Positions 22,969-31,723 of a DNA stretch of 49,096 bases are shown in pieces (the stretch's first letter is position 1; the number at the start of each line of letters is the position of its first letter). The stretch lies in the NCBI GenBank assembly GCA_017477465.1, contig JAFUVU010000044.1, forward strand, positions 1 to 49,096, written 5' to 3'. Below the pieces are notes generated by a model that was not told where the DNA came from, did not search any database, and saw only the letters and a list, made by a program, of their open reading frames with translations. Position numbers and translations under genes: made by a program. The stretch is from Bacteroidales bacterium (lineage in GTDB: Bacteria > Bacteroidota > Bacteroidia > Bacteroidales > UBA932).

Positions 22969-24963
22969 TTATACTTTCTTCAAAACAATGGCGCAACGGG
23001 CAGGTAGGTACAGCTTGAGGGTGTGGCTGTAGGCCTGGTTGCCGTTGGGCGATTTCTCGGGGACTGTGAGGTGATGTTCACCACAAGACAAACGACCAAA
23101 CCCGTTGAATTCGGGCTCGTCGCTGTCCAAAACTTGCACATAGTCTCCTTCCGGGGCGCTGAAGCCATAATCGGCAAAGGAACCGCCGGGTGAGAAATTC
23201 AGCGCAAAGATACAGCTTTTCCGCATGAAAATCAAGATTTTCTTCTGCTCATCGGCTACCAGCAGCTCCGGTTTCTCGGACAGGACGTTTTCTTTCCTGA
23301 GGAGGTGGACCATCGCCCGGTCGAAGTTTTGCAGCTGTCCGTAGCGCAGGAGCTCGTTGTCGGCAAGGGACCACTGCCTGCGGGCATACTTGTAGGACCA
23401 GCCGTTCCCTTCCCTGGGGAAATCTATCCATTCCGGATGGCCGAATTCGTTGCCCATGAAATTGAGGTATCCGTCCCCCGCCGTTGCGGCCGTAACCAGG
23501 CGGATAAGCTTATGCAGCGCTATGCCGCGCTCTACGATGCCGTTCTGCGAATCCTTGTTCATGCAGAAGTACATTTCCTTGTCCATCAGGCGGAAGATGA
23601 TGGTCTTGTCGCCAACCAGCGCCTGGTCGTGGCATTCTGCGTATGAGATTGTTTTCTCTTCGGCCCTTTTGCCTGTCAGCTCCCACCATATCTCGCCCAT
23701 CGACCACTGCTCGTCGCTGCGTTCCTTTATCCATTTTATCCAGTGGTCGGCCACGCCCATGGACATGCGGAAGTCAAAGCCTACGCCGCCGGCCTCGAAG
23801 GGGGCGGCAAGCCCGGCCATTGCCGATACATCCTCCGCTATGGTGAAGCCTGCGGGGTTCATCTCCTTGACCAGCCTGGTGGCCAGCGACAGGTAGATGA
23901 CTGCATTCTCGTCCACGCCTTGATCGAAATACAGGGAGTAGTTGCCGAAATCCTTGCCGAGGCCATGATCCCAATACAGCATGGACGTCACGCCGTCGAA
24001 GCGGAAGCCGTCTATATGGTACTCTTCCATCCAGTACTTGACGTTGGACAGGAGGTAGTATTTTGTTTCGTCCTTGCCGTAATCGAAGCACCTGGAGCCC
24101 CAGGCAGGATGCTGGCCCTGAGGACCGCTGTAGAAGTACAGGTGGTCCGTGCCGTCGAATTCCGAAAGGCCTTCCAGGGTATTGCTTACGCTGTGGCTGT
24201 GCACGATGTCCATGATTACGGCTATGCCTTTGCCGTGGGCGTCATCAACCAGGGCCTTGAATTCCTCAGGAGTGCCGAAGCGGGAACTCAAGGCAAAGAA
24301 GTTGGAGACCTGATAGCCGAAGGAGCCGTAATACGGATGCTCCTGAAGGGCCATTATCTGGAGGGTGTCGTAACCCAGCTTCTTTACCCTCGGGAGCACG
24401 TCTTTGCGGAATTCTTCAAAGGTGCCCACCTTCTCCTTTTCCGTTCCCATGCCTATGTGGCACTCGTAGATGAAAGGATGCGGCCGACGGCCGGCATGGC
24501 CGTGCTTCCACTGATATGGCTTAGGAGCCCACACCTGGGCGGAAAACACCTTGGTCACAGGATCTTGCACTACTCGGGTGGCGTAGGAGGGGATTCGCTC
24601 CCCACCGCCGCCGGGCCATTCGATATAAAGCTTATACAGCTGCCCGTGACTGAGGAACATTTCCGGCAGGCATATCTCCCAGTTGCCGCCGCCAAGAGGG
24701 TTCAGGGCGTATGCCTGGGTACGCTTCCAGTTGTTGAAATCCCCTATTAGATAAATTTTGTTTGCATTGGGAGCGAATTCGCGGAACACCCAGCTTCCGT
24801 CGGCACATTTGTGCAGGCCGTAATAGAGGTGGTTGTTTACCGCATCTTTAAGCTGCCCTTCGCCCGCTATATGATGGAGTGTGTCCAGAATATGGGCGTG
24901 ACGGGCTTCGATGGCGTCCTTGAAGGGCATGAGCCACGGATCGGTCTGATAGATTTTTTTCAT
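22969..24963 (-). CDS. glgB: 1,4-alpha-glucan branching enzyme
   Basis: 664 residues from the ATG at 24963, 4 bases after xseB. Residues of about 50-150 form a CBM48 domain (FREFAPNANKIYLIGDFNNW). The GH13 barrel contains DIVHSHSV, HIDGFRFDGVTSM (nucleophile Asp), TIAEDVSAMAG (acid Glu) and YAECHDQALVGDKT (third Asp). The sequence style is the eukaryotic/Bacteroidota subfamily of branching enzymes (GH13_8). It forms alpha-1,6 branch points in glycogen. The next gene is the debranching enzyme. Confidence 0.96.
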   Translation of the reverse strand: MKKIYQTDPWLMPFKDAIEARHAHILDTLHHIAGEGQLKDAVNNHLYYGLHKCADGSWVFREFAPNANKIYLIGDFNNWKRTQAYALNPLGGGNWEICLPEMFLSHGQLYKLYIEWPGGGGERIPSYATRVVQDPVTKVFSAQVWAPKPYQWKHGHAGRRPHPFIYECHIGMGTEKEKVGTFEEFRKDVLPRVKKLGYDTLQIMALQEHPYYGSFGYQVSNFFALSSRFGTPEEFKALVDDAHGKGIAVIMDIVHSHSVSNTLEGLSEFDGTDHLYFYSGPQGQHPAWGSRCFDYGKDETKYYLLSNVKYWMEEYHIDGFRFDGVTSMLYWDHGLGKDFGNYSLYFDQGVDENAVIYLSLATRLVKEMNPAGFTIAEDVSAMAGLAAPFEAGGVGFDFRMSMGVADHWIKWIKERSDEQWSMGEIWWELTGKRAEEKTISYAECHDQALVGDKTIIFRLMDKEMYFCMNKDSQNGIVERGIALHKLIRLVTAATAGDGYLNFMGNEFGHPEWIDFPREGNGWSYKYARRQWSLADNELLRYGQLQNFDRAMVHLLRKENVLSEKPELLVADEQKKILIFMRKSCIFALNFSPGGSFADYGFSAPEGDYVQVLDSDEPEFNGFGRLSCGEHHLTVPEKSPNGNQAYSHTLKLYLPARCAIVLKKV

Positions 24964-24967
24964 GCTA

Positions 24968-25156
24968 TTATTCTTTATCCAGGCTGTCAATCTTTTCCTT
25001 AACGCTGCGAAGATACTCCCTGCACTGTTTCAAAAGCTCTTTGCTGCGGCCCACCAGGGCGTCGATGTCATCCAGCTTGGTTTCCGGATTTTCAACTTTC
25101 TGGGCAATAGCCTCCAGCTCCGCTATGGCTTTTGCGTAATCGAATTGATTGGTCAT
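24968..25156 (-). CDS. xseB: Exonuclease VII small subunit
   Basis: 62 residues, the family size. Helical, with FDYAKAIAELEAIAQKVENP and a coiled-coil second half (SKELLKQCREYLRSVKEKID). It binds the large subunit XseA to form exonuclease VII, which degrades single-stranded DNA. Start overlaps the xseA stop by 4 bases (ATGA). glgB begins 4 bases after its stop. Confidence 0.93.
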   Translation of the reverse strand: MTNQFDYAKAIAELEAIAQKVENPETKLDDIDALVGRSKELLKQCREYLRSVKEKIDSLDKE

Positions 25157-26625
25157 GCTATATTTGTTTTAATGTTATCTTTTTCTTCACTGAATACCTG
25201 GTCCACCCTGGCCGTGAGCGAGCCGTCGCCGAAGCGGACGCCTATGCGATCGCCCACTGATACTTTCTCCACGGTTTTGAGGACTTTGTTATCTTTTCCT
25301 GTTACCAGAACGTAGCCAAGGGAAAGGATGTTGCGGGGGTCGGTGCTTTTTATGCGGGCCTCTTTGAGGGCGAGCGTGCTAACCTCCTGCCCTACCCTGG
25401 CCGATGCAGCAAAGCGGATACGGTGCGCAATGGCATCACCTTGGCGGGACAGCTGGCTGTATTTGCCGGTAAGCCCTTTGGCAATACGCCCCTCCGCATG
25501 CTGAAGACTGCCCACCTGCTCGCTGTACTTACGCGAGAGGCCGAGCCGGATGGCGGCGCCGATACCCGTCTGGCGCTGTGCTTCCTGGTGCAACAGACGG
25601 CCGAGTCCGAGCCTTATGGAAGCGTGAAGCGCGCTTATGCGCTGGGCCATTTCCCCAAGCCTGCGCTGGACGGAACGCTGGATTGCCGCATCGGCCGTTT
25701 TCAGGCGAAGCTCTTCCCTGCCCATAAGCCGCAGGACTGCAGTGCCGATGCGCTGCTCAAACCTGTCCAGCACATCGTCCTGCGCAAGGAAGGCGTCCAG
25801 GAATAAATCGGCAAGGGCGGTTGGCGTTTTTACGTAGGTGTGGGCCACCATATCGGCAATGTGAAGGTCTTTGTCATGGCCGATGGCGGTTACTACCGGG
25901 ACGGGGCAGGTGGCTATTGAGACTGCGAGACCAAAGTCGTCGTAGCATTCAAGGTCCAGCTCCGAGCCGCCGCCTCTAAGGATCAGGATAGCATCGTAGG
26001 CCTTCTCCGAGGCCGACAGTATTGCGGCGACGATTGAAGCAGGGGCCTGCTCCCCTTGCATCAAGGCCGGATAAAGGTCCAGCTTGAAGGCATAGCCCTG
26101 GGGATTGCCCAGGAGGTGGTTGCGGAAATCTCCATAGCCGGCGGCCGTTTCCGAGCTTATCACGGCAAGGCGGAACGGGAGCTCCGGAAGGGCGAGTTCC
26201 TTCTGCATGTCCATGTAACCGCCCGACGTGAGCTTTTCTATTGCCCTTTTGCGTTCCAGGGCTTTTTCCCCAAGCGTAAAAGCCGGGTCTATATTGTCGA
26301 TGAAAAGGCTGATGCCGTACAGCTCGCTGAAACTGACCTGAACGCGCACGAGCACCGTTATCCCGGCCTGAAGAGGCTGGCCTGTGGTTTTTTCAAAGAA
26401 AGCCTTCAGCTGCGGGAAATGCCATTTCCATATCATCGCCCTTGACTCCGCAATGGCTTTGCCTCCCAGAGACTGGGTAAGGGTCAAGTAGCAATGGCCG
26501 TTGCTGCGGGGGCTCCAGGAACTGATTTCCGCCTTTACCCAATACTTGCCCGGAAAAGCCTCTGCCACACCTTCTTTGATACGGCTTTGAAGCTCGATAA
26601 GGTCCATATAATCTTTAGTTCCCAT
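25153..26625 (-). CDS. xseA: Exonuclease VII large subunit
   Basis: 490 residues. An N-terminal OB fold (YWVKAEISSWSPRSNGHCYLTL) is followed by the catalytic domain (VISSETAAGYGDFRNHL, IAAILSASEKAYDAILILRGGGS, VTAIGHDKDLHIADMVAH), a long helical middle, and a C-terminal segment SLGYVLVTGKDNKVLKTVEKV. An alternative start six codons later (MDLIELQ) is possible. It is the first gene of the transcript that goes on through the glycogen genes to ribF. A -7 box lies only 7 bases upstream of the ATG, so the leader is very short or absent. Confidence 0.95.
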   Translation of the reverse strand: MGTKDYMDLIELQSRIKEGVAEAFPGKYWVKAEISSWSPRSNGHCYLTLTQSLGGKAIAESRAMIWKWHFPQLKAFFEKTTGQPLQAGITVLVRVQVSFSELYGISLFIDNIDPAFTLGEKALERKRAIEKLTSGGYMDMQKELALPELPFRLAVISSETAAGYGDFRNHLLGNPQGYAFKLDLYPALMQGEQAPASIVAAILSASEKAYDAILILRGGGSELDLECYDDFGLAVSIATCPVPVVTAIGHDKDLHIADMVAHTYVKTPTALADLFLDAFLAQDDVLDRFEQRIGTAVLRLMGREELRLKTADAAIQRSVQRRLGEMAQRISALHASIRLGLGRLLHQEAQRQTGIGAAIRLGLSRKYSEQVGSLQHAEGRIAKGLTGKYSQLSRQGDAIAHRIRFAASARVGQEVSTLALKEARIKSTDPRNILSLGYVLVTGKDNKVLKTVEKVSVGDRIGVRFGDGSLTARVDQVFSEEKDNIKTNIA

Positions 26626-26632
26626 AGCCTGA

Positions 26633-26640
26633 CAAAGATA
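26633..26640 (-). promoter_or_regulatory. -7 box for xseA and the glycogen genes
   Basis: TATCTTTG on the minus strand, 7 bases from the proposed xseA ATG (26625). It is the only clear promoter box found before the run of genes down to ribF. It lies just after the nadE terminator. Confidence 0.58.
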
Positions 26641-26645
26641 ATAAA

Positions 26646-26671
26646 AAATCCGTGCATAATGACACGGATTT
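26646..26671 (-). terminator. Terminator after nadE
   Basis: AAATCCGTG (26646-26654 on plus) and CACGGATTT (26663-26671) are perfect 9-base arms with an 8-base loop. On the minus strand the second arm runs into TTTTTTATTAT. It ends the engB-to-nadE transcript. Confidence 0.8.
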
Positions 26672-26688
26672 AAAAGTAAAATGACAAG

Positions 26689-27426
26689 CTAAACCTGGGG
26701 GTCAAAATGAGGGATGGGCCTCAGCTTGAAAAGGTTCGTCACGTGCTTGCGGTCTATCAGGGCCTTGGTATCGGGGTCCTCGCATTCCCCGGTGCGGATA
26801 TAGCGGTCCAGGACGGCGTAGGTGAAGCCAAGGTTGTCTTCGTCTGTTTTGCCGCAGAGCCCGTCGGAAGGAGTCTTGTGCACCAGATCATGCGGAAGGC
26901 CCAGCACCTCGCCTATCTGAAGCACTTCGGCAACCGTCAAGCCGCCGAGGGGCGAGAAATCGCCGGCCGCATCTCCATAGCGGGTGCTGTAACCCACCCA
27001 GTCTTCCGACAGGTTGCAGGTGTTTACAACGCGGCCGTTATTGCTTTGGGAAACCGCATATACGGCGGTCATCCTAAGGCGCGGAGCCATATTGATGCGA
27101 GTCTGATCCGAAGCGGGGTGGCCCAGGGCAGCCTCAACCTCCTTCATCAAAGCATCGAAAGACTGGCCGATATTAATGTTGTAGCTCCTGATACCCAAGT
27201 GGTTGATAAGTTTTACTGAGTCATCTATATCGGGCTGGATGCCATTTGGCATTGTCACTCCTATCACACGTTCGCGGCCAAGTGCTTCCGCACATAAGGC
27301 TGCACAGATACTGCTGTCCTTGCCGCCGGAAATGCCCAGGACGGCATTGCACCCGGGGCCGTTTTCCTGGAACCAGTCACGGATCCACTGCACGCAGGCG
27401 TCTTTTACTTTCTTTGCGTCAAACAT
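26689..27426 (-). CDS. nadE: NAD+ synthetase
   Basis: 245 residues from the ATG at 27426 (MFDAKKVKDACVQWI). It is the single-domain type without an N-terminal glutaminase, so ammonia is the expected nitrogen donor. The ATP pyrophosphatase P-loop SGGKDSS (near 31-37) and the later RYGDAAGDFSPLGGLT and KTPSDGLCGKTDEDNLG are typical. It converts deamido-NAD to NAD. A longer reading frame to 27582 would overlap the der gene and lacks conservation. It is the last gene of its operon, followed by a strong terminator. Confidence 0.95.
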   Translation of the reverse strand: MFDAKKVKDACVQWIRDWFQENGPGCNAVLGISGGKDSSICAALCAEALGRERVIGVTMPNGIQPDIDDSVKLINHLGIRSYNINIGQSFDALMKEVEAALGHPASDQTRINMAPRLRMTAVYAVSQSNNGRVVNTCNLSEDWVGYSTRYGDAAGDFSPLGGLTVAEVLQIGEVLGLPHDLVHKTPSDGLCGKTDEDNLGFTYAVLDRYIRTGECEDPDTKALIDRKHVTNLFKLRPIPHFDPQV

Positions 27427-27482
27427 GTCTCCAATTGAATTAGTTGTCACTTTTATTCTCCCTGTAGTAATGATGGCCGCAT

Positions 27483-28790
27483 CTATTTGGCCCTGGTATA
27501 AACCTGTATCGGGCAGCCTTCGAAGTCGAAGTGCTCGCGCAGTTTGTTCTCCAGGAAACGCTTGTAGGGATCTTTCACCCACTGCGGCAAATTGCAGAAG
27601 AAAGCAAATTGCGGAGTGCGCGTGGGAAGCTGGGTTACATACTTGATTTTGATGTATTTACCCTTCCATGCCGGCGGCGGATAATTCTCTATCTCCGGAA
27701 GCATTGCATCGTTCAGCTGGGATGTGGGAATCTTGCGGCGCATGTTTTCGGCCACTCTGGCGGCTGCATCCAGCACATCAAGTATGCGCTGTTTGTTAAG
27801 GACCGACGTAAAGATGATGGGGATGTCGTTGAATGGAGCAAGGCGGGCCTTGAGTCCTTCCGTGTAATCCCGCATGGTGTTTACATCTTTTTCAAAGAGG
27901 TCCCACTTGTTGACCACGATCACGCAGCCTTTGCGGTTTTTCTGAATTACGTTGAAGATATTCATATCCTGGGCTTCAATGCCCAGGTTTGCATCTATCA
28001 TGAGTATGCAAACGTCGCTGTGCTCGATTGTGCGCATGGCCCGGAGCACCGAATAGAACTCCAGATCTTCCGTCACTTTGCCTCTCTTGCGCATGCCGGC
28101 AGTGTCCACAATCATGAATTCGTGACCGAATTTGTTATAATATGTGGATATTGAATCCCTGGTTGTACCGGCCACCGGAGTGACGATATTCCGTTCTTCG
28201 CCGAGAAGGGCGTTGGTAAGGGAGGACTTGCCCACGTTGGGGCGCCCGACTATGGCTATGTGGGGGAGGTCGGCGTGGTCGTCATCGGCTTTTGTATCTT
28301 CCGGAAGGACTTTCAGGATTTCGTCCAGAAGGTCGCCTGTGCCGCTGCCGTTCGCTGCCGATATGCTCCAGACTTCACCCAGCCCCAGGGCGTAGAAGTC
28401 GAAGGCGTCGTACATCTTTTCGCCGCTGTCAACCTTGTTCACACAAAGCACTACAGGCTTTTTGCTGCGGCGCAGAAGGTCTGCTATTTCCGCATCGTAG
28501 TCCGTGATGCCCGTGGCGGCTTCGCACATAAAGAGCACGACATCGGCCTCTTCTATCGCGATTCCTACCTGACGGCGGATTGCGTCTTCGAAGACGTCGT
28601 CCGAATTTGAGGTGTAACCGCCGGTATCCACTACCGAGAATTCCCGGCCGCACCATTCACATTTGCCGTAATGCCGGTCACGCGTTACGCCGGCGGTTTC
28701 GTCCACTATGGCCTGGCGCATACCCACCAAGCGGTTGAACAGCGTGCTTTTTCCTACGTTCGGTCTCCCGACTATCGCAACTAAAGCCAT
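27483..28790 (-). CDS. der: Ribosome-assembly GTPase Der
   Basis: 435 residues with two GTPase domains in tandem, unique to Der/EngA. G1 motifs are GRPNVGKST (about 7-15) and GRPNVGKSS (about 178-186), with VNKVD and VNKWD as G4. The C-terminal KH-like domain ends [19 protein letters not shown] and [15 protein letters not shown]. It acts in assembly of the large ribosomal subunit. Starts 3 bases after the small Cys protein and is followed by nadE after 56 bases. Confidence 0.97.
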   Translation of the reverse strand: MALVAIVGRPNVGKSTLFNRLVGMRQAIVDETAGVTRDRHYGKCEWCGREFSVVDTGGYTSNSDDVFEDAIRRQVGIAIEEADVVLFMCEAATGITDYDAEIADLLRRSKKPVVLCVNKVDSGEKMYDAFDFYALGLGEVWSISAANGSGTGDLLDEILKVLPEDTKADDDHADLPHIAIVGRPNVGKSSLTNALLGEERNIVTPVAGTTRDSISTYYNKFGHEFMIVDTAGMRKRGKVTEDLEFYSVLRAMRTIEHSDVCILMIDANLGIEAQDMNIFNVIQKNRKGCVIVVNKWDLFEKDVNTMRDYTEGLKARLAPFNDIPIIFTSVLNKQRILDVLDAAARVAENMRRKIPTSQLNDAMLPEIENYPPPAWKGKYIKIKYVTQLPTRTPQFAFFCNLPQWVKDPYKRFLENKLREHFDFEGCPIQVYTRAK

Positions 28791-28793
28791 AAT

Positions 28794-29060
28794 TTACTTG
28801 TTTTCTATATTGTATAAGGCGCAAGATGAACATGCGTCGGTATATTCTCCGGTACAGTGTTCCGGCTTTTTTTGACCACCTTTGAGGGAGGCCAGCATTT
28901 CCATCTCTTCCTGCTTTGCACACTTGATGCCCCGCTTTCGCATTTCCGGGTTGGTGGAAATTTCGCCGTTGGGGAAGGGTTTGTGAAAAAAGAAGATATT
29001 CACCCCGAGCAGCAGCACGGCGAGTCCCACGAACACTATGGCGGCGAAAAGGGTTTTCAT
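28794..29060 (-). CDS. Small single-pass membrane protein with C-terminal cysteines
   Basis: 88 residues. One N-terminal membrane segment (about 4-26, with LLLGVNIFFF) is followed by a polar tail with four cysteines: IKCAK, EHC, and ACSSC. The CxxC pair plus two upstream cysteines suggests metal or iron-sulfur binding, but this is inference. Similar short proteins with C...CxxC tails occur in Bacteroidota without an assigned role. It overlaps the prs stop by one base and precedes der by 3 bases, so it is firmly in the operon. Confidence 0.8.
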   Translation of the reverse strand: MKTLFAAIVFVGLAVLLLGVNIFFFHKPFPNGEISTNPEMRKRGIKCAKQEEMEMLASLKGGQKKPEHCTGEYTDACSSCALYNIENK

Positions 29061-30055
29061 TACAGCGGGAATTCCGATGAGATGGGCTGATAATTATAAA
29101 CGCGAAGAATCATGCGGGCGAAAGTATCGGCCAAAGTCACTACGCGGAATTTGCCCTGGAGATCCTTCTTGGCCGGATTCAGGGGGATGGTGTCGGTGAC
29201 ATAGACCTCCGAAAGGGCGCTCTTGTCTATGCGCTCGTAGGCCGGGCCGGAAAGTACTGCATGCGTAGCGAAGGCCCTGACGCTTCTGGCACCGCGTTTG
29301 AGGAGCTCGTTGGCTGCTTCGGTCAAGGTGCCGGCGGTGTCGATGATATCGTCGATAATCACTATGTCACGGCCTTCCACCTCGCCGATAGGGGTTATTC
29401 TTTCAACCACGTTGGCGCGGGCGCGGGTCTTGTGGCAGATGACAACCGGCGTGTGAAGATATTTGGCGTATGAATGTACGCGCTTTGCACCGCCCATGTC
29501 GGGAGCCGCCAGGGTGAGCGTGTCCTTGAACTGGCGCTGGAGTTTTTTCAGAATGTCCAGGAAGTCATAGCTGGCGTAGAGGTGGTTTACCGGGAAGTCG
29601 AAGAAGCCTTGGATCTGATCGGCATGAAGGTCGCAGGTCATAAGGCCGTCCGTACCGGCCACCTTGAGCATATTGGCCACAAGTTTTGCGCCGATTGAGA
29701 CGCGCGGCTTGTCCTTTCTGTCCTGCCTTGCCCAACCGTAATAAGGGATGACTGCAATCACTTTGTCTGCCGATGCACGCTTGGCGGCATCGATGGAAAG
29801 GAGCAGTTCCATCAGGTTGTCACTGGTGGGGAAAGTGGACTGGATGATGAAGCAGGTGGCTCCGCGTACGCTTTCGGCGAACGAGGGCTGAAACTCTCCG
29901 TCACTGAAGCGGGCGACTTCCAGCGGTCCAAGGACCACTTCGGGTTCATCTTCCGACTTCATGCGGTTCATAGCGGCAACTACTTTCTCCGCGAAATAGC
30001 GGGAAGCATCACAGGTAAACAGCGCCAGACGGTGCTCATGGACTTCGTTAATCAT
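29060..30055 (-). CDS. prs: Ribose-phosphate pyrophosphokinase
   Basis: 331 residues. Makes PRPP from ribose 5-phosphate and ATP. The catalytic flexible loop region YYGWARQDRKDKPRVSIGAK, the DLHADQIQGFF metal/phosphate region, and the PRPP-binding motif IVIIDDIIDTAGTLTEAA are all present. Its N-terminus is somewhat longer than in the enterobacterial enzyme (KSEDEPEVVLGPLEVARFSDGE), as usual in Bacteroidota. Overlaps engB by 4 bases. Confidence 0.97.
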   Translation of the reverse strand: MINEVHEHRLALFTCDASRYFAEKVVAAMNRMKSEDEPEVVLGPLEVARFSDGEFQPSFAESVRGATCFIIQSTFPTSDNLMELLLSIDAAKRASADKVIAVIPYYGWARQDRKDKPRVSIGAKLVANMLKVAGTDGLMTCDLHADQIQGFFDFPVNHLYASYDFLDILKKLQRQFKDTLTLAAPDMGGAKRVHSYAKYLHTPVVICHKTRARANVVERITPIGEVEGRDIVIIDDIIDTAGTLTEAANELLKRGARSVRAFATHAVLSGPAYERIDKSALSEVYVTDTIPLNPAKKDLQGKFRVVTLADTFARMILRVYNYQPISSEFPL

Positions 30056-30648
30056 AATGTTTGAAGAATAGATCCTATATAGTTGATTATTTCATCCTTT
30101 CCCGTTCCTTTCACCGAGGAGGAAATGAAGACGGGGGGCAATTCCTCCCAGTCTTCCAAAAGCCGGCCCTTGTTCTTGTTGATTTGCAGCTGGAGGGCTT
30201 CGCTGCCCATTTTATCGGCCTTTGTGAATACCAGGCCGAAGGGGATGCCTTTTTCTCCCAGCTCCGATATGAAGCGGAGGTCCACTTCCTGCATGTCGTG
30301 CCTTGAATCCAGGAGAACCAGGAGCATTACCATCTCCTCCGAGTTGTTTATGTAATCCCAGATTATGTGGCGGAGGCGGGCGCGGTCCTTGTCCGGGAGG
30401 CGGGCATAGCCGTAGCCTGGAAGATCCACCAGATACCAGCTGTCGTTAATAAGGAAGTGATTCACAAGCTGCGTTTTACCGGGTGTTTGCGAGGTTTTGG
30501 CAAGCTTGGAATTGCCGGTGAGCATATTGATAAGGGAGCTTTTTCCTACATTTGAGCGGCCGATGAAGGCAAATTCCGGCAGACGGCGCTGGGGCTTTTG
30601 CCCAACGCGCGTAGAACTGCCCGCGAATTCCGCCTTTGTGATTTTCAT
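30052..30648 (-). CDS. engB: Ribosome biogenesis GTPase EngB (YihA/YsxC)
   Basis: 198 residues from the ATG at 30648. The G1 motif GRSNVGKSSLINMLTG, the switch region TSQTPGKTQLVNHF, the G3 region LVDLPGYGYAR and the G4 motif FTKADK are all clear. It acts in late 50S assembly. Longer upstream reading would run through the divergent tadA promoter and gene, so the internal start is right. First gene of the engB-prs-small protein-der-nadE operon. Confidence 0.95.
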   Translation of the reverse strand: MKITKAEFAGSSTRVGQKPQRRLPEFAFIGRSNVGKSSLINMLTGNSKLAKTSQTPGKTQLVNHFLINDSWYLVDLPGYGYARLPDKDRARLRHIIWDYINNSEEMVMLLVLLDSRHDMQEVDLRFISELGEKGIPFGLVFTKADKMGSEALQLQINKNKGRLLEDWEELPPVFISSSVKGTGKDEIINYIGSILQTL

Positions 30649-30672
30649 AAGGACACTACCTTTTTCCAATGG

Positions 30673-30680
30673 CAAAGATA
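30673..30680 (-). promoter_or_regulatory. -7 box for the engB operon
   Basis: TATCTTTG on the minus strand, 24 bases before the engB ATG, back to back with the tadA box. Confidence 0.62.
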
Positions 30681-30706
30681 CAAATAAATATCCGCGAAAA
30701 AAAGAG

Positions 30707-30714
30707 TATCTTTG
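30707..30714 (+). promoter_or_regulatory. -7 box for tadA
   Basis: TATCTTTG, ending 4 bases before the tadA ATG. Transcription would start at or very near the start codon. No exact TTTG is seen at -33 (the region is A/T-rich). Confidence 0.58.
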
Positions 30715-30718
30715 CAGC

Positions 30719-31153
30719 ATGGAGCAAGATGAATTATTCATGAAGGAAGCCTTGCAGGAGGCCCGTGAAGCAGCAGCTGCCGGAGAGGTCCCGATCGGCG
30801 CAGTAATTGTGTGGAAAGGGCGCATCATAGGCCGCGGCCACAACATGACGGAACGCCTGCACGACACCACCGCCCACGCAGAGATGATAGCCATCACTGC
30901 AGCCACCGAGGCAATGGGCGGCAAATACCTGAGCGACTGCACATTATACGTCACCGTGGAGCCCTGTCCCATGTGCGCCGGCGCCCTTGCCTGGTCACAA
31001 ATCGGCCGTATTGTATTCGGCGCTCCGGACCAGCGCCGCGGCTATTCTCTGTTCACCCCTTCCCTGCTCCATCCCCGTACGGCGGTTACCGGCGGCGTCC
31101 TTCAGGAGCCCTGCACCGCCCTTATGCTTGAATTCTTTAAATCGAAACGATAA
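30719..31153 (+). CDS. tadA: tRNA adenosine(34) deaminase-type nucleoside deaminase
   Basis: 144 residues. Zinc deaminase motifs are HAE (53-55) and PCPMC (81-85), with GEVPIGAVIV near 22-31. TadA converts A34 to inosine in tRNA-Arg(ACG). The start MEQDELFMKEAL resembles known TadA N-termini, so this ATG is preferred although the -7 box lies only 4 bases upstream. Followed directly by the DJ-1 gene (no gap). It could instead be a guanine or related deaminase, but length and motifs favour TadA. Confidence 0.88.
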   Translation: MEQDELFMKEALQEAREAAAAGEVPIGAVIVWKGRIIGRGHNMTERLHDTTAHAEMIAITAATEAMGGKYLSDCTLYVTVEPCPMCAGALAWSQIGRIVFGAPDQRRGYSLFTPSLLHPRTAVTGGVLQEPCTALMLEFFKSKR

Positions 31154-31723
31154 ATGAAAGGCGTACACATTTTCCTTGCCCCCGGTTTCGAAGACATGGA
31201 GGCCCTGGGCACCAGGGACGTGCTTCTGCGCGGCGGCATTCCCGTCCTCACGGTCTCAATCAACGACGAATATCTGGTAGAAAGCTCCCATGGCCTTCAA
31301 GTAACGGCCGATGTAAACTGGAACGACCTTGAAGTAATGGAGCCCGGTACCGACGCTTCCGACGTTATGATTTTCCCCGGAGGAATGCCCGGCAGCAAAA
31401 ACCTCGCAGAGCATGCCCAGCTCATGGAAATCCTTCAGGATCACTGGCAAAGGGGCGGCACCGTGGCTGCAATCTGCGCAGCTCCGGGCTTGGTGGTGTC
31501 ACAGCTTCCCGGCCTTGAAGGCAGACGCTTCACATGCTTCGACGGCTTCGAAGAGGCACTCATCGGCAAGGGAGCAGTCTATACACCCGAAGGCAGCGTA
31601 ACGGACGGGAACCTTATCACCGGACGCGGCGCCGGCCGGGCCGTGGAATTCGGCCTCGCTATCGTCAGTTATCTGAAAGGAGAGGAAACCGCTGCAAAAG
31701 TACGTGCAGGGTTGATGCTTTAA
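31154..31723 (+). CDS. DJ-1/PfpI-family protein
   Basis: 189 residues. Has the DJ-1 pattern: Glu13 in APGFEDMEA and the nucleophile-elbow Cys108 in AAICAAPG, plus MIFPGGMPG and VTDGNLITGRGAG. Members act as glyoxalase/deglycase-type or stress proteins; the exact substrate is unknown. The start directly follows the tadA stop, and its own stop abuts the alr stop from the other strand. Confidence 0.92.
   Translation: MKGVHIFLAPGFEDMEALGTRDVLLRGGIPVLTVSINDEYLVESSHGLQVTADVNWNDLEVMEPGTDASDVMIFPGGMPGSKNLAEHAQLMEILQDHWQRGGTVAAICAAPGLVVSQLPGLEGRRFTCFDGFEEALIGKGAVYTPEGSVTDGNLITGRGAGRAVEFGLAIVSYLKGEETAAKVRAGLML

Noticed and set aside
26689-27582. A longer NadE starting at 27582
   Set aside because: The added 52 residues overlap der and have no NadE similarity; MFDAKKV at 27426 fits the family start.
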